Origin: Rhabdophis nuchalis
Lineage: Eukaryota > Chordata > Lepidosauria > Squamata > Natricidae
Length of the DNA stretch: 64,000 bases
Direction of reading: 5' to 3'
NCBI GenBank assembly: GCA_039707465.1
Contig: CM077644.1
Coordinates: 219,175,462-219,239,461 of the forward strand
Position numbers and translations under genes: made by a program. This document shows, piece after piece, positions 25,155 through 39,400 of the stretch. Under the pieces are notes generated by a model, which was not told where the DNA came from, did not search any database, and worked only from the letters and a program-made list of their open reading frames with translations. How positions within the stretch are numbered: position 1 is the first letter of the stretch; each line of letters opens with the position of its first letter.

Positions 25155-26119
25155 ATAGTCCTGTACAATGTTCGTAACCTGTACTTCACACTATTTAAAG
25201 TCCAGTATCTATCATTGTACTCAATTATATCTTTGTTTACCTTTGTTTCTCTTCATCTCCCTTTCTTCTGTCTCCCATCCTTTCTCAATTAAATTGTTTA
25301 TTTAAAAAAAATCTATTATTTTTTATATCAATATAGGAAAAGTTACAAGTAAATAGCTACTATGTATTGCAATTCACAAAGAGTTTGGTAATTGGCAGTA
25401 TTGTGTATAATATCTACCAATTTTAATAAACTTTGAAGCACTAATTATAACTGAACAGTTCTGTTTATTTTATGTAATAGTTGAACTGCATCATATGGGG
25501 AGAGTTTGTGCCCAATAAAGGAAATTCCACAGAAGAATGTAGTATTGTCACATATATGAGCATAATTTCCTACATGCACATTTCTTGGCAAATTTGAATT
25601 GTATGTTGAGTATTCTTGAAAACATGATATTCTGCAATTTTGATGCCTGTTAACCTTCTTAAGTTAATACTTTTCTAACAGCAGCCAGAACAATGTTCTT
25701 CAGGAAATTCCTCAATTGCTCTCAAACACATACAAGGAAGCGTTTGTTATTGTTTTTCCTGTTTCATATAACATCTTGTTACTTTTTCACAGAAATTATA
25801 CAATAGCTAACAAGTATTTTTTGCAAAATCATTCTTCTTTTCCACTTGAATGCTTGCAAATGTAAATATTTAGGAAAGGGAGGTATCTTATAGTCAGCAT
25901 CAGAAAAAAAGTATTGGCAATCAAACATTGCAACATGGGGTTGGCTTCCAAAAATAAATGGAATGAATTTCATGTAGCTTTTTTTTAGTGGCAAAAATTA
26001 GACTAGACTACTTGTCTTAGCCATTCCCATGCCACATCCAGCATTCCCCTGCTAACTATAAGAACAACATCAGTCAATATTGGCACATTTTAGCCAATAT
26101 GCCACAAATGAAATAAAAA
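25155..26119. other. No gene recognised, IL6ST intron 1
   Basis: AT-rich intronic DNA without an identifiable repeat or exon. Confidence 0.5.
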
Positions 26120-26750
26120 ATCCAGCTTTACACAAGCCTGATGTACTCATGCCAACAGGAAGGGCCTACTTCGGATCCCATCAGTCAATGAATTCCATCT
26201 GGCGGGATCCAGAGGAATAGTCTGCTCTGCGGCAGCGCCCACACTTTGAAGCATCTTGCCCTCCCCACCCTCCTATTTTTCCACAAGAGCCTAAACACCT
26301 AGATCTGCCAGTTGGCCCAGGATCCAAATAGGGGAGTTTCATACTAGAGGTAGCTGCTAGATTGATGGCAGATCCACCTCCCTTCTCCTTACTATCTTCT
26401 CTCTATCCATCCAGCTTTCGTTTTTGATAATCATATCCTGTAGTTGTATTTCTTGATGTATTATTTTTCATTGTTTATTTTGTTGCTGTATTATCTTTTG
26501 TTCATTCTCTTTTCTTCCTTTTTATTGTTGTAAGCCACCTAGATCTGAGCCAATAAGTAAATGGATTTTAGAATTTTAATGGGAATATTTTAGCGCAGGT
26601 TCTAAGTTTAATTGTATTTTAGTTATTACTACTGTATTTATTGTTATTTATTGCTGTTTTTTAATTCCCTGTGCACCGCCCTGAGTCCATCTTTGAAGAA
26701 GGAGCGGTATATAAATCAAATAAAACTAAACTAAACTAAACTAGAGTAGC
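26120..26750 (+). mobile_element. Old CR1 3' end with a second CR1 tail inserted
   Basis: 26120-26570 is a decayed CR1 end finishing in GTAAGCCACCTAGATCTGAG. From about 26580 a second, younger tail of the same family as 22714-25100 follows (CCGCCCTGAGTCC, then repeated AAACT). Confidence 0.7.
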
Positions 26751-28199
26751 CCCATGGTGAGGTAGGCAGCAAATAAATTCAACAAATAAATATTCAGTCT
26801 GTTCTATGCAAGATAGGATGTCTAATTTAGCAATACTGTACTCTCTTTTTATAACCTTGGAGCCCCACTTCAGGATAACCTTATAAACCAACAACCAAGC
26901 CCACATTTGATGTATTTATGCATAAATGCATAAGAAATTGCTGTGAAGTTGGAGGTATTCACGTTAGGAATGTGAATGTGCATCCTTTGTATAATTATTA
27001 TGTAATCTTGGCTGACATGATTTGTGGCATATTTTAAAAATATAATGCAGTGGGAAATATTTTAGATGCAATTGTATTATGCATAATGGAGATGTCTAAA
27101 TATTGCTGCAATATTTACTGAAGGTGAGAAATTGGGTGGAAAATTATAAGGGAAAGAGTAAAACGAACACTTGAATTATGGTGTGAAGATCCTCAGAAGA
27201 GAGGTAGCAAATTTAAGTAACAAAATGCAATGACAGCATTGGTGGATGAATGTGGTGAAAGCAATGGTGGTTTGCATGGGTAGATAAGAAGAAAGAGTTT
27301 TCATGTGAACTAGATTTAGCTATCTTTTAAGTGCTTGCTATTGTTTTCTGTGCTTTTGATAAAGTTGCTGGCCCTGAAAGAGACTAGGTGTGCATGCATA
27401 CCTATGCAAATATAATGCTGTGCCTAATTATATTGAAAAATGCCTCAGATACATCCAATTCTGCTTAGGATTTGGCTTTTTTGAAATGATTATATTATGT
27501 TTGCAGTTTAAGAACATAATTGCCCTGTGTTTGTTTGTTTTAAAAAGTTTTAGTAATAGTTTACTAGTATAAGGTATCCAGAAGACTTTTGTAGAATTCT
27601 TACCCTATAATAAACATCCTTCACATAATTGATCTGAATATTGATGATAAATATTCATATCCCCCCCTCTCCCTGCCAAAAGAGATTTTCATGTCCTTTA
27701 AAAAAGGAATAGATATTTACATTGTCATATAAAAATTATCAGTTTCAGAACTGAAATCAATGGCTAGAAATCAATGGGAACATTTTCATATGCAAATCAA
27801 AATTTTCAGCAGTTTTGGCATGCTGAGAAGAAACAGCTGCTCGGTCATTAAGTCTATGGAAGCTTGTTTACTGTGATGTGCAAAACAGTCTCAATTTTTC
27901 TCTATACAGACTCTTGGTTTGCATGTAAGAAGCTTCTGCTAGTTATTTAACTGCTCACATTGCAGGAAATGCTAGTTTGCCATGAATTGAGAATATATAA
28001 TATCTCTTAAATAATGGCAAAAGATTCAGTTGTACACTTGAAGCATTCTGATCTATATCATGTCACTTGGAAGAATTTTATTAGAGAATAAATCTACTTC
28101 ACCAAACTTTATAATTCAGAATTAATAGTTATAATTACACCATAATACTACTACTGCCAATTCTACACGATGGGAAAAATTAGTAATGTACCGTACTTT
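26751..28199. other. No gene recognised, IL6ST intron 1
   Basis: AT-rich intronic sequence; no repeat or noncoding exon could be supported. Confidence 0.5.
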
Positions 28200-28204
28200 T
28201 AGTG

Positions 28205-28627
28205 GAAAAACTTTTTGCATGCCAAACCAGCAGTAATGCTGGCAGCAACCCACCCCGTTTTTGGTCCCAGGAGGCTCCAGGGAGGCCTGCTAGTACCAAA
28301 ATGGGGGGGAGGGGAGCCACATCCCTTACTCCTCGTTTTGTTGCTAGCAGGCCTCCCTGAAACCTTCAGTTACTTTCTGAAACCAAAAATGGGATGTGGG
28401 GGGGGGTGCATCCTTCCCACCCCCTTCACATGTGTGAGTGACCTCCCACCCCCACCCACCGTACATGTGTGCATGACCCTGCCCCCGTGCATGCATGTCT
28501 CCCAGTAGAGACCCGAAAATTGGCTGGTGGGAGGCACGTGGAGCTGACCTGGATGACGGCTTGCATGCCGCAGAGATAGTTCCGCATGCTACCTATGGCA
28601 CACATGCCATAGGTTTGCCATCACGGT
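28205..28627. mobile_element. Partial hAT-type MITE
   Basis: Right end GGTTTGCCATCACGG matches the TIR of the 17323-17736 element. The left part (ccaaaccagcagtaatgctg) also recurs near 16085. The left terminus and target duplication were not found. Confidence 0.55.
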
Positions 28628-28639
28628 CCTAGATTAACA

Positions 28640-28716
28640 AGACAAGTTCCTTGTGTGTCCAATCACACTTGGCTAATAAAGGATTCTATTCTACTCTATT
28701 GTACTTATTCTACACT
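28640..28716 (+). mobile_element. CR1-type LINE 3' tail with ATTCT repeat
   Basis: Carries CCTTGTGTGTCCAATCACAC followed by ATTCT-like units; same tail as 3990-4106. Confidence 0.75.
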
Positions 28717-29041
28717 ATTCCATATAGCTAAGGATGCAATATAATATTAACTGTTTCTTATGATTTAATTAATTCAGTAAAAGGTTTACTTATTGAACAC
28801 AACTTCATTATGTTGGTAGAGTAAAATTTGAATATATTTTTGAACTTGTGCCAGAATTTCCTTTCCTTTCTCTTTTCCCCAAAATGTTCAAAAGGACATT
28901 CTCTAATCAAAGCTGTCTAGTTAACCATCTCTGCTAATATGATGTATAAGAACAAAATATCATATTGTTCCAATGATTAGCCCCATCAGAAATATCTCTG
29001 GTTTTGACTGTGCATTTATCTTCTTGTGAATTTTCTGAATA

Positions 29042-29322
29042 TAGAGCCGAGGTGGCGCAGTGGTTAGAGTGCAGTACCGCAGGCTATTTCAGCTGACTGC
29101 TACCTGCAGTTCGGCAGATCAAATCTCATTGGCTCAAGGTTGACTCAGCCTTCCATCCTTCTGAGATGGGTAAAATGAGGACCCAGATAGTTGGGGGCAA
29201 TAGACTAACTCTGTAAACTGCTTAGATAGGGCTGTAAAAGCACTATGAAGTCTAAGTACTATAAGTCGAAGTACTATGAAGTCTAGAATAAGTCGAAGTA
29301 CTATTGCTATTGCTATATGTGT
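29042..29322 (+). mobile_element. Sauria-type tRNA-derived SINE
   Basis: A-box-like GTGGCGCAGTGGTTAGAG, decayed B box (GATCAAATCTC), CGGCTCAAGG-type body and a BovB-like 3' end with ctattg repeats. Best-preserved copy in the window; the tail is duplicated (29255-29310). Confidence 0.85.
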
Positions 29323-29479
29323 TCAATCTAGAATTCTTTAACTTTTTTACAAGTTACCAAAAATAAGGAAAAGTCCCTTCTCGAAGTTCACTTTTCGGAA
29401 CATATTTGAAATACCCCTCTCACAGTTACTCCAATTGACTGACTTATCTATATCACAAGCAGAAAACTCAGATAAAGGA

Positions 29480-29930
29480 GAATATTTGTAGCTCAGGTTG
29501 AAATGAGGGGTCCTTGGTACTCTCTTAGCTTGCTAGGTAACATCATTAGTGTTAGTAAGGAGTGGGGTTTGCTCAATTTATATTCTAGTGGTTTGCCTGT
29601 CAGTGGTAGTGGGAGTCGTCTTAGGGATTCTTTGCTTGAAATGTTAATTGTTGGCTCTTTGGCAGTTTCTTGATTGGGGTATTGTTTAGTTGATTGTTGG
29701 TCTGCTGTTAACCTTGGAGTTAATCTATGCTGATCCGGCTGCTGATTGCTGGTGGAGTATGGGTGAAACCCCCACCAACCCTGACAAGGCAAGTCACCAG
29801 AATATAAACAGCAAACATCGCTCCTTAATAGAACTGATGGATAATTTGGATAATGAAATCTCTGCAAGAAAACAAGCTCAGAGAGCACCAACTACCCCTC
29901 ATAAACCTCAGCTTTACAGTTGTAGTTACA
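29480..29930. repeat. Interspersed repeat of undetermined class
   Basis: Starts near GTAGCTCAGGTTGAAATGAG and ends in 'agctcagagagcaccaac'; related to 8930-9240 in reverse orientation. Open frames on both strands show no domain. Confidence 0.5.
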
Positions 29931-30383
29931 GGCAAGTGCCAGCAGGTGTCAGCAAGGTGTCAGTGAAAATACACTCCACTATATATAGCCTAAACCAGTT
30001 ACAATATTCTAATATATAGTCCCAATCTAGTTGGTTAGAATTTTAAAAAAGCATTATGGGAAAGCAAAATCCAAAAAAAAGGCATATTTAACAACAGGGA
30101 TTCAATAAAAGTTAACTTTTCTTTTAGATTTAAAAGGAAATCTTCCCTTTTTTATTAACTTTCAGATATTTATAAATTACAAGTCATAACCGGCACTCAT
30201 TCATTGTAACTTTCAACAGTCACCGAATGAGTGGCTTCCTGTATTTCCACGTGTGTTTGATTTTGACTGAACTTTCTATCAAGCTTAAGATAGCTGAATT
30301 TACCTACTAGGAGATACAGTACCTGCATAAAAATAAATGTCTGATTCACCATTGTTAAAAGAGGTTGCCTAACTGTTTTACAG

Positions 30384-30464
30384 TGACTTGGATCAAAATG
30401 TTTTCAAAATGGGGCATGTCATTGCAAGGTGTCTACATTCTCCTGAACATTTTACAAATTGGAG
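30384..30464 (+). CDS. IL6ST: IL6ST first coding exon: start codon and signal peptide
   Basis: Exon between an AG acceptor (30382-30383) and a GTAAGT donor at 30465. The first 14 nt are 5'UTR; ATG is at 30398-30400 in an A-rich context with A at -3. It encodes about 22 residues with a hydrophobic stretch (VYILLNIL), a signal peptide. The exon ends in phase 1, matching the next exon. Confidence 0.9.
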
Positions 30465-33400
30465 GTAAGTCTAATGATGAATTATAGCATTGATGAACGA
30501 GACTGATTTAATATTGTGTTTCAATTACATTAGTGATTTTGAGTATTAGTTTGAAATTTAGGAACAAGAATGCATGTATCAACAAAATTTTGTATAGGTT
30601 CAGAGTTTTCTACTCTGTGCTGGTTATTTGCGGATTGAAACCTTTTGAATAGATACTAATTCAAATTTATTGAGACAAATAAAATGTAACAACATGAGAC
30701 ACCAGCAGACTAATAATTGAATCAAAGGACATTAACTGACTTATGACTTGGATTTAGCAAGGGAATAATAAAAGAATTAGTGATCCTAGAGTGATGGGGA
30801 ACTAACCAGACAGGTGAGTTTAAGCCAGTGCTTCTCAATTATTTTCTGTCATGCCCCCCTAGGAAGAAGAAAACATTTCGCGCCCCCCGCGCGACTGTAA
30901 ATAGTATTATTAGTCTATAAAATAGTCTATAAAATTGTTATAAGTACACCTCTGCCGAGGTCAAACGCGCCCCCCTTTACGGAGCCTCGCGCCCCCCCTG
31001 GGGGGCCCGCCCCACTATTTGAGAAGCACTGGTTTAAGCCCACGAGACTCTAGTAGTGCTTACCTTTATTTGGAATCCCCCAAATGAAGAACAATCTTAT
31101 TGTCATGTTTTGATGAGCTGCCAACAGCAGTGATATGATGGCATTTGCAGAAAATACCACTGAAAATCTGCATCTACCCTTGGTAGATTTGATCAAGTGA
31201 AGTTTTAGCTCGGTCTTTCTGTGCTACACTTACTTCAGTCTCAGTAGGTCTACCAATTTTAAGACGTTTGCTCTGGTTATTTCAAAGGAAATATAACACT
31301 TCTATGCAGTTGGTTCATTACATTCTTTAATTACTGATCCTATTCTAATTCTATAATAGTAAAACTATACTATTCTAGTTCTAGAAGAACTTGTACTTAG
31401 AAAACATATTAATTCCTAGCAGAATGCTAAAATTTAAATAGACATTAATACAAATAGCTATTATCAAGCTTCTCTTGATAATAGCTATTTGAGCACCTAT
31501 TCCACATCCGGTTCGCATGCCTCCCAGCCTCACCATGCCCTGGCCCAGTTCTCCCTGCAGGGCACGGCCGCCGCCGCCACTGCAGCGCTCCGAGCATAAC
31601 CGGCTTCCAAACTCTGGAGATCTGCTGCTGAGTGTTTCAGCAGTTGCTGCTCTGGGACTATGCTGTATGGTTGTGGGCCGGCTGCCGGAAGACTCTGTCC
31701 CACCAGAGTCTTCCAACAGCCGGCCCACAACCATAGAGAGTAGTCCCAGAGCGGTCGCTGCTAGAAGACTCGGCAGCAGATCTCCAGAATTTGAAAGCCG
31801 GTTATGGTCGGAGTGCGGTGGTGGCGCCCTGGCGCTGCAGGGAAAGTGAGGCTGGGAGGCACGCGAGCTGGGGCGGAACAGGCGCTCGCGCAACCTCCTT
31901 TTCCAGCTGGGCAGAGTGCCATGCAGCTTAGCACCTTTGGGATGTTACTGGGTTGGTGAGTGGTGCTCTGCCTGGCTAGAAAGGGGGGTTGCTGGGTGGC
32001 TGCTCTTGAGCATGGTTACCTCATGGTTGAGCGCAACACAGCCATTTGCTCCTGAGGCTGTGCCCGACTCTTTGGGCGCCTGCTTGCAAGAGAGCAGCCA
32101 CCTGGCAACCCTAAACCAATAACCCCCCCCCCCCGGATAATAAGGTCAAAACGACATTTTTTGGGGGGGAGAAATAAGACCCTGTCTTATTTTCAGGGAA
32201 AAACTGTAGTATTTATGTCATACATCGCATACATCGAGAAAAGTTGACTGATCTAGTACAGTTTTGTTTTCTATGTTTTGTTGTTTATAGCAGTAATAAG
32301 TATGTTCTCCAATGGAAGAGTAAATGTAATTATTTCTCTCAGTTTCAGATGGGTTGCTGAACATGTGTGGCTATATTGTCCCAGAGTCACCGGTAGTATT
32401 GTCCATTGGTTCCAATTTTACAGCATTTTGCATTTTCAGTGATAATTGTTCTTATGGCAAAATTCATGCTGAGCAAGTTATCTGGAAAACGAAGACAACA
32501 GTTGTCCCTAAAGAACAATACAGCATAATAAATGAAACGGTTTCTAGTGTAACATTCAGTGATACTTCTACATTGGTTTCTCCTCTGACTTGCAACATTT
32601 TAGTACCTGGCGGTTTGGTACAGAACATCTATGGAATTCAAATTCAATTGGGCTGTAAGTCATGTCCTTTAATTCTGGCAACATGGAAAAAATTCTAATG
32701 CTAGGATATAGTAAATTACTTATCTTTTTAAGATCTTCCCATTGCATGTTTTTAAATTTTAGTTATACTTAAATTCAAAAGAGGACAAATCAGTATAACA
32801 AATATTCTGGCAAATGTAATGAGAAAGGCTAAATAATTTTTCACTTAAGTACCATATAAACATGAAAATATGATGTTTGTCCATTTACACAGTTTGAGTG
32901 TATTTTATGAGAAAGTATGTTTACATTTTTAAAAATGTGGAATTTTCAAGTCATCTTAAGCTTCTGAAAAAGATTGAAATATTAGTAAGGTACAAAAGCG
33001 TTTGTGGTTAGATGGGCACATTATTATTTTTCTTTATAATTGTTAATGAAAAATCACTACTTCAGGGTTTGGGTATGCAATTTAATATTTTAAACACATG
33101 GACAATTTCCACATATTTGCTGCCATTACTCTAATTCAGTTATGGCATTAGAAGTGCTGGGCTTAACGTTAATGAAAAGATGCTCATGCTAGAAAATATA
33201 AAGGAGTCTGGAAAGTATTTCCTTTTTGGATTGGATCAAGTTCCCAGCTGTGATCTTTGATATAGAAGAAAGGAATGGGACTGGGAAATTGCAGATTACC
33301 CATAATATTCCAGCCCATGCTGTTTTATAGAAGTGACTTTAAGCAGTCCACAGAAGCTTGACAAGGGTAAATGGAGGAAGAGGGATGGAACATTTATTTA

Positions 33401-36400
33401 CATATACCTTTTTGTTGTCACAAATTTTGGAGTAGTTTCTGCTATGTTCTTTTTTTCAGATCCTCCCGAGAAACCTACAAACTTGAGCTGCATTGTGATT
33501 CAGACACAAGCAACATCCTTTATTCAAAGATGTTCCTGGGAACCTGGAAGAGATACATTATTGAGCACTAATTATACTTTAAAGCATAGGTGGTAAATAT
33601 ATTTTAAAATGAACCACTTAATTTTTTTATGTGTTTGATTCTTTTTAAAGGAACTTCTGACCTTCTCAAATTAATGGTTTCATATCGCAAACCTGAAATA
33701 TTTTATGCAGCCAGAATTGTGGGGTCAGTTACCTTGTGAACTATAAGCAGTTCTGACAGTTTGTTCCAAGAAATGTTCCAATTTGAGTAAAGGAATACTT
33801 AATTTGGTGTTAATCTTACTTCTTAGAGTAAATTTCATTTAGTTCTGTGATATTTGCTTGTTATTAATTGTGCCTCAGATTATGTGAATGTGTCCTTGTA
33901 GATACATTATGACATCAAGATATTAATACGTTTAATATATCAAAACTTGTTTCTTTTCTTTATGTAGGCCAACTGAAGTGCATCCTGATTGTATACCTCA
34001 AGATAGTAATAATTCCTGTACCATTCCTGTTGTGGTTTTTTTTGTCACCTTGGAAATGTGGGTAGAAGCCAAAAATGAACTTGGAGTAGCTGAATCTGAC
34101 CACATTGAATTTGATCCCATAACTTGTGGTAACTATGCTCCTTTCCATTAATTAATGTTAGAGGACTTTCATTAATTCTTTCACTTGATATTTGAAATCT
34201 CTTCCTCCCCCCTCAGATAGTCTGGATTTGAAGAAGAATATTACTCAGAGCATATGAGCCTTTTGTACATAATATTTGTCAACAGCTTCTTACAGTACCT
34301 GAATGTTTTGCCTAGGCTCATGCAGTTTCATTTAATCTTTAAAAAAGACATTTGGTTAAATGAATTGTCAACAGGAGCCATGAGCACTTTCTTGCATGCT
34401 CCAAATCTTAAAAGGTCAAGAAGTAGATAGCTCTAAATGCAAAATGTTGGAGGTTGAAATTAATTGAATCTGTATATTCAGCAATAAAACATTTTTCTCC
34501 CTTTGTTCCTAGTGAAACCATTGCCTCCACACAAACTGTCCCTCAATTCAGGAAAATTTCCTACAATCTTAATGCTGTCATGGGAAAACAGATTGAATGA
34601 ACCTCAAGAACTGAAATATAAAATTCAATATAAGATCTTGAACAGCAATGATTGGAGTGAGGTAATCCTATGGCTATTTTTTATTATGACAATTTCTGTT
34701 TTACTGTACAGATAGCCCTCAACTAACAACTGGTCAGTTCAAAGTTTTGTTGGACCTCCTGGTGTACTTGTGACATAATTCCTAGTGTACTTGTGCCATC
34801 TTTCTCTTCCCCACAGTCACATGACCACATTTGAGGCACTCGTCAACCAACCCGCATTTATGGTTGTTTGCAGTGACCCATGGTCACATGATCAAACTTG
34901 GCAATATTTTGGTTGATAATTTGCATTTACTTCCAGTTTTTGGCAAAACCAACTCGTAGTCAGTCAGTGAGTCATTATGTGACTGTCCAATTTTATTGCC
35001 TTTTTGTGGCAGACGTTAAGCGATGGGTGTTTTCTTGCCAGAAACTGGAAATAAATGCTTGTTTCTGGCAAAAGAAAAATTACAAAACATGGTGAAACTA
35101 CAGGATAGTGCAAATGGCTGTAAATGGCCTTTTAAGACTTGAAAGAGAAAATACAACATGGCAGTTTTAAAATCTGTGTGAGTATCATGGTGAGTGAGTA
35201 TCATAACACTTGCAAAATGCAACTTTATTTTCAGATACCACCTGAAGATACAGCTTCGTCGAGAACTTCTTTTACTCTCCAGGCACTCAAGCCAAACACA
35301 GAATATCAGATTAGACTGTGTTGTGCAATTCATTCGTCAAAGTACTGGAGTGAATGGAATGAAGTAATTGGATTCACTGCTGAAGACAGTAAGCAATATT
35401 TGTTTGTGTGTTTACCTGGCCTCGCAATGTCAACACATGAAATAGTTACATGTCTGCACAAGTTACCCTGTAACCTAAAAAGAGCATAAAAGGAGATCTA
35501 TAATCCCATGAGCAAAGACTCTAAAAATGGATGGTCAATTACTATTAAGCGTCTGATACTAAAAATTATTATCCATTGGTTATGTAAAAACATTAATCAT
35601 GACATTCCTTTGAAGATTATGTGTTTCAAATTCAGTTAGAGCTCAAGAGGGCTATTACTGCCTGAATAAAGGATTAAAATGAATTTTTGGAACAGGAAAA
35701 ATGCAGGACATATAACACAAAATCTTACAATGTTACAGGATACTAATTTTTCAGATATTATGGATAAAAAATGTAGAGGCTGAGATTTTCCACCTTCTGT
35801 AAATTATGCAGCATTTTTTTCCTTAAGTCTGAAAACTGATATTAATAAATAATCCACGAACTATGCAGAAAAAAAGACTGCATAGTTGGGTGTGTTTGAT
35901 GGGTGTTCAGTGCATAGTATTGTGGAAATCTGGAATATTTTTAATAACTCTAACTGCTACTATAGGATATTTAATACCAATAGAAGATTAAAATATATAA
36001 CCTCTAACTGGCATTATTGCTAAGCATTATTATAATGAAGCATGTGTCAAATTGATTTAGGACAGATTTTTTTTTTTTACTTTTGATAAACATTCATTAA
36101 ATAAAATGAATAGTGAGATTTTCTAAATGTTTGAATTTTATCATCTGTTAGAACCATCTAAAGGACCAGCTCTTTGGCGTAACATTGAAACGTCTGACTC
36201 GAGAAATTGGACATTAGGCCTTCTTTGGAAGGTAGGAAAAATTATATATCATGATTGTCTTGCTTTCAATGTTCTTGGCAACAATAGGTATCTTTCATGT
36301 TCTAATATATTGCAAGTAAATATGTAGTGTTGTAAAGTATAGAATTGCTACAGCTTAGGGCAACAACTTCATGAAATATCCTTTGGGACAGATATAAATA

Positions 36401-39400
36401 GTTAAAACAAAACATAGTGTAAAATAGTGTTTCTCAAACTTGGCAACTTTAAGATGGATAGATTTCAAGCCCTACAATTTCCTAGCCAGACAGTTGCCAT
36501 GGCTGAAATACACTGGTATAAGAGATGTGCATTGATCTGAGGACTATACTTGCCTTTTAAATGACATGAAACTAACTAAGGTCAGAACAATTAGATTTTT
36601 GATCTAATTTAACTACTTCCCATATGATTAATCATTTTCTTCAGTTAACTATAAAAATAACAAATCAGTGAACTTGGGAGGGGGTGGGGAAACGTTTTAA
36701 AAACTCCGTAAAGCAGGGGTACCTAACCTTTTTTTGGTTCTCCGGACTGGCTTTGGCAGCTTCAGGAGAATGGTTGGGTTGTAGAAGTCTTAAAAGGTTG
36801 TTTGAGAAATCTCATAAGAATTTGGATCATATTCTGTTCTCCATAGCGCTGCTTGGAGAGTCCAAGGATGGGTAAAACACAAAAAAAAAAAAAAACCACA
36901 AAAGAAAAAAAACACAAAAGAACATGATTGATGTTGATTGTCTATTGAAGCTGGTAAGGAAATCAGGTTTTAGCTTATAACTGCATTTAATAAAATGTAG
37001 TTAAAAACAGCAGAGTTAATGAAGTATAATTGGATTATGCTCTGTTTCAGGTAGACATCAATTATCCTACCACTGCATGTTAACTTCTCTAAGACATTAA
37101 CAATGACATTAAAATTGAATGTATAACACATTCGCTTGTAAACATTCTCAAGTCATCATTCCTATATATTAGGAATGTATATTGGTAATTCTGTTTTTTG
37201 ATCATCTAACTCAGTGTCCAAATATTGATGAATATTATTTCTACCAAAGACTTAAAGAAACAGAACATGAATAACAGAAAGTGATCTTTTGGGAACAAAG
37301 CCTATGTAATGGTGGATGGGGATACCTTTGGGAGGCTGGAAAGAGACACAGCTAGGTCAGGTTGGTTAAGAGGCAACTTAGCCCGCAAAAGAAATGAGGG
37401 CATGGCAAATGTCTCGGAAGGGACCCTCTGTACTGGAAAGGCAACTGGGAAGAAAAATAGGCTTGCAAGATACTGTTAATGTAACTTTATAATAAAGTAG
37501 AACTATTAACTTCTGGGTGAGCTTCTTGTCTTGACTGCCTCAAAGATGGACATCCTGTTATGATTTTCCCATTAAGTCTGTAGTACACATGCATTGAGTT
37601 CCGTTCTGGTAAACAAAGTATTTGATTTCTTAGGTGAGGTTTTTTTTTTTTACTATTTTGATCTTTTTTTAGTATAGAAAAATAGATAAAAATACTAGAT
37701 CCAGTTGACAAGCCTTTGAGAACATTTCCTGTAAATTAAGTTAATTTTTCATGCAGTAAGGTTCCATATTCTCTTCCTGACAAAGGCACTTATACAAGGA
37801 TTTGGGGTAAAAAGTTTGAGAATTGGCTTTCTTAACTTTTTATAACCTACTGCTAGTTTGGAACAAAAATGTTGGGTTAGTTAGGTGAATATCTGGATGT
37901 GTATAAAGCATTTTCTTTTCTTCATATATCATCTCTGAATAAAATAAATCTACTTTTCAACAGGAGTTGAGTCCTTCTGAAGCAAATGGAGTAATTTTGA
38001 AATATGAAGTATCTATTTCAGGAAGACCGCCACTTTCTTTTCCAACTAGACATTACACTCGGAATACAACCAAACTGATTTTAAATGTAGAAAACGGGAC
38101 ATATGATGTGAGCATTACAGCATTTAACAAAATTGGTAAATCTCCTACATCAGTTTTGCTTATTCCAGCAACTAATTCAAAAGGTAAAGTTTTTCAAATA
38201 ATTTAGTGAAGGGGGAGGGGGAAGAATCTGAATATTAACGTTAACAATAGTTGTTAGTTGCGAAGTCCTGTCTGACCCATCGTGACCCCATGGACAACGT
38301 TCCTCCAGGTCTTCCTGTCCCCTACCATCTCCCGGAGTCCATTTAAGCTCACGCCTACTGCTTCAGTGACTCCATCCAGCCACTCTATCATCCTATTCTT
38401 CTTTTGCCCTCAATCTTTCCCTGCATTAGGCTCTTCTCCAAAACGTTAATAGACCACTTTTGTTTTTCTTACGGGGCAATCAAATCTCATTGAAGCCAGT
38501 TTGGTCTAGTGGTTAAGGAAACAGGCTAGAAAGCAAGAGACTGTGAGTTCAAGTCCTGCCTTAGAATTATGAAAGTCATCTGGGTGACCTTGGGTTAGGC
38601 TAAGCTAAGCTCACTCTAACCCCAGCTCTCCTCACAGAGTAGTTGTTATGGGGAAAATAAGAGGAGGAACTTGGTACTTTCAGTTATTCAAACTCATATG
38701 TTATTTAGAAAAGATTTTTCTTCTGTTTGAATTGACTATTTAATTTAATTGAATAGACTGGCTTCAATTTTCTTCAAAGATAAATAGTTTTAAGGAAAAA
38801 GTTCATCTTTATTGCAACAACACAGCTGTAGTAGTTCTGTTAGTGAATAGATAAAATATTCCATTAAGGTATCTTAAATATACTTCTTGCTTATACAATT
38901 ATCCTAATTAGATCCTAATGTTTCAGTTGAACAAGTGGCTTATGATATAGTCATGTGGTATGGGTCTAGGACACGGGTGTCAAACTTGACACATTACATT
39001 GCCATCAGGTGACGTTTTGTGACATTTTTCCCATTCTTGGAACTGGGGTAGATGAGGCCTCCACTAGTTTGACACCCCTGGTCTAGGATAGCTGAAGAAC
39101 TGTCTCGCCTCCATTGACTAGCCCATCACACTTGTTCCACTGAAAAAGGCCTTCAAATCCTGTTGGCAAAAGAATGTCAGCTGGCAGGGTCTAGGAGAAG
39201 ACCTTCATGGCCCCCATCCTATTGAATATTTTCCCATCGGAGCTAAGGTTCGCCCCCACACTCCTGGCCTTCTGGAAGAGCCTCAAAGCTTAGCTCTGCT
39301 GTTTAGCCAAAGGCCCTGACAGACCTTGCTAAGACTATCCAGCTAGAGAAAATCTCTACATCCCCCCCCCCCCCAAGACCGCCCATCAGCTTGGTTTTTA

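Noticed and set aside
29042..29120. tRNA-like A and B boxes
   Set aside because: They belong to a SINE head with no acceptor-stem pairing or valid anticodon arm; not a tRNA gene.
31381..31893. 170-codon minus frame and 110-codon plus frame at the same place
   Set aside because: They arise because the sequence is an inverted repeat, so both strands read the same arms; no domain or splice context.
36715..36790. Possible hAT MITE start (CAGGGGTACCTAACC)
   Set aside because: A matching inverted end and 8-bp duplication could not be found, so it was not annotated.
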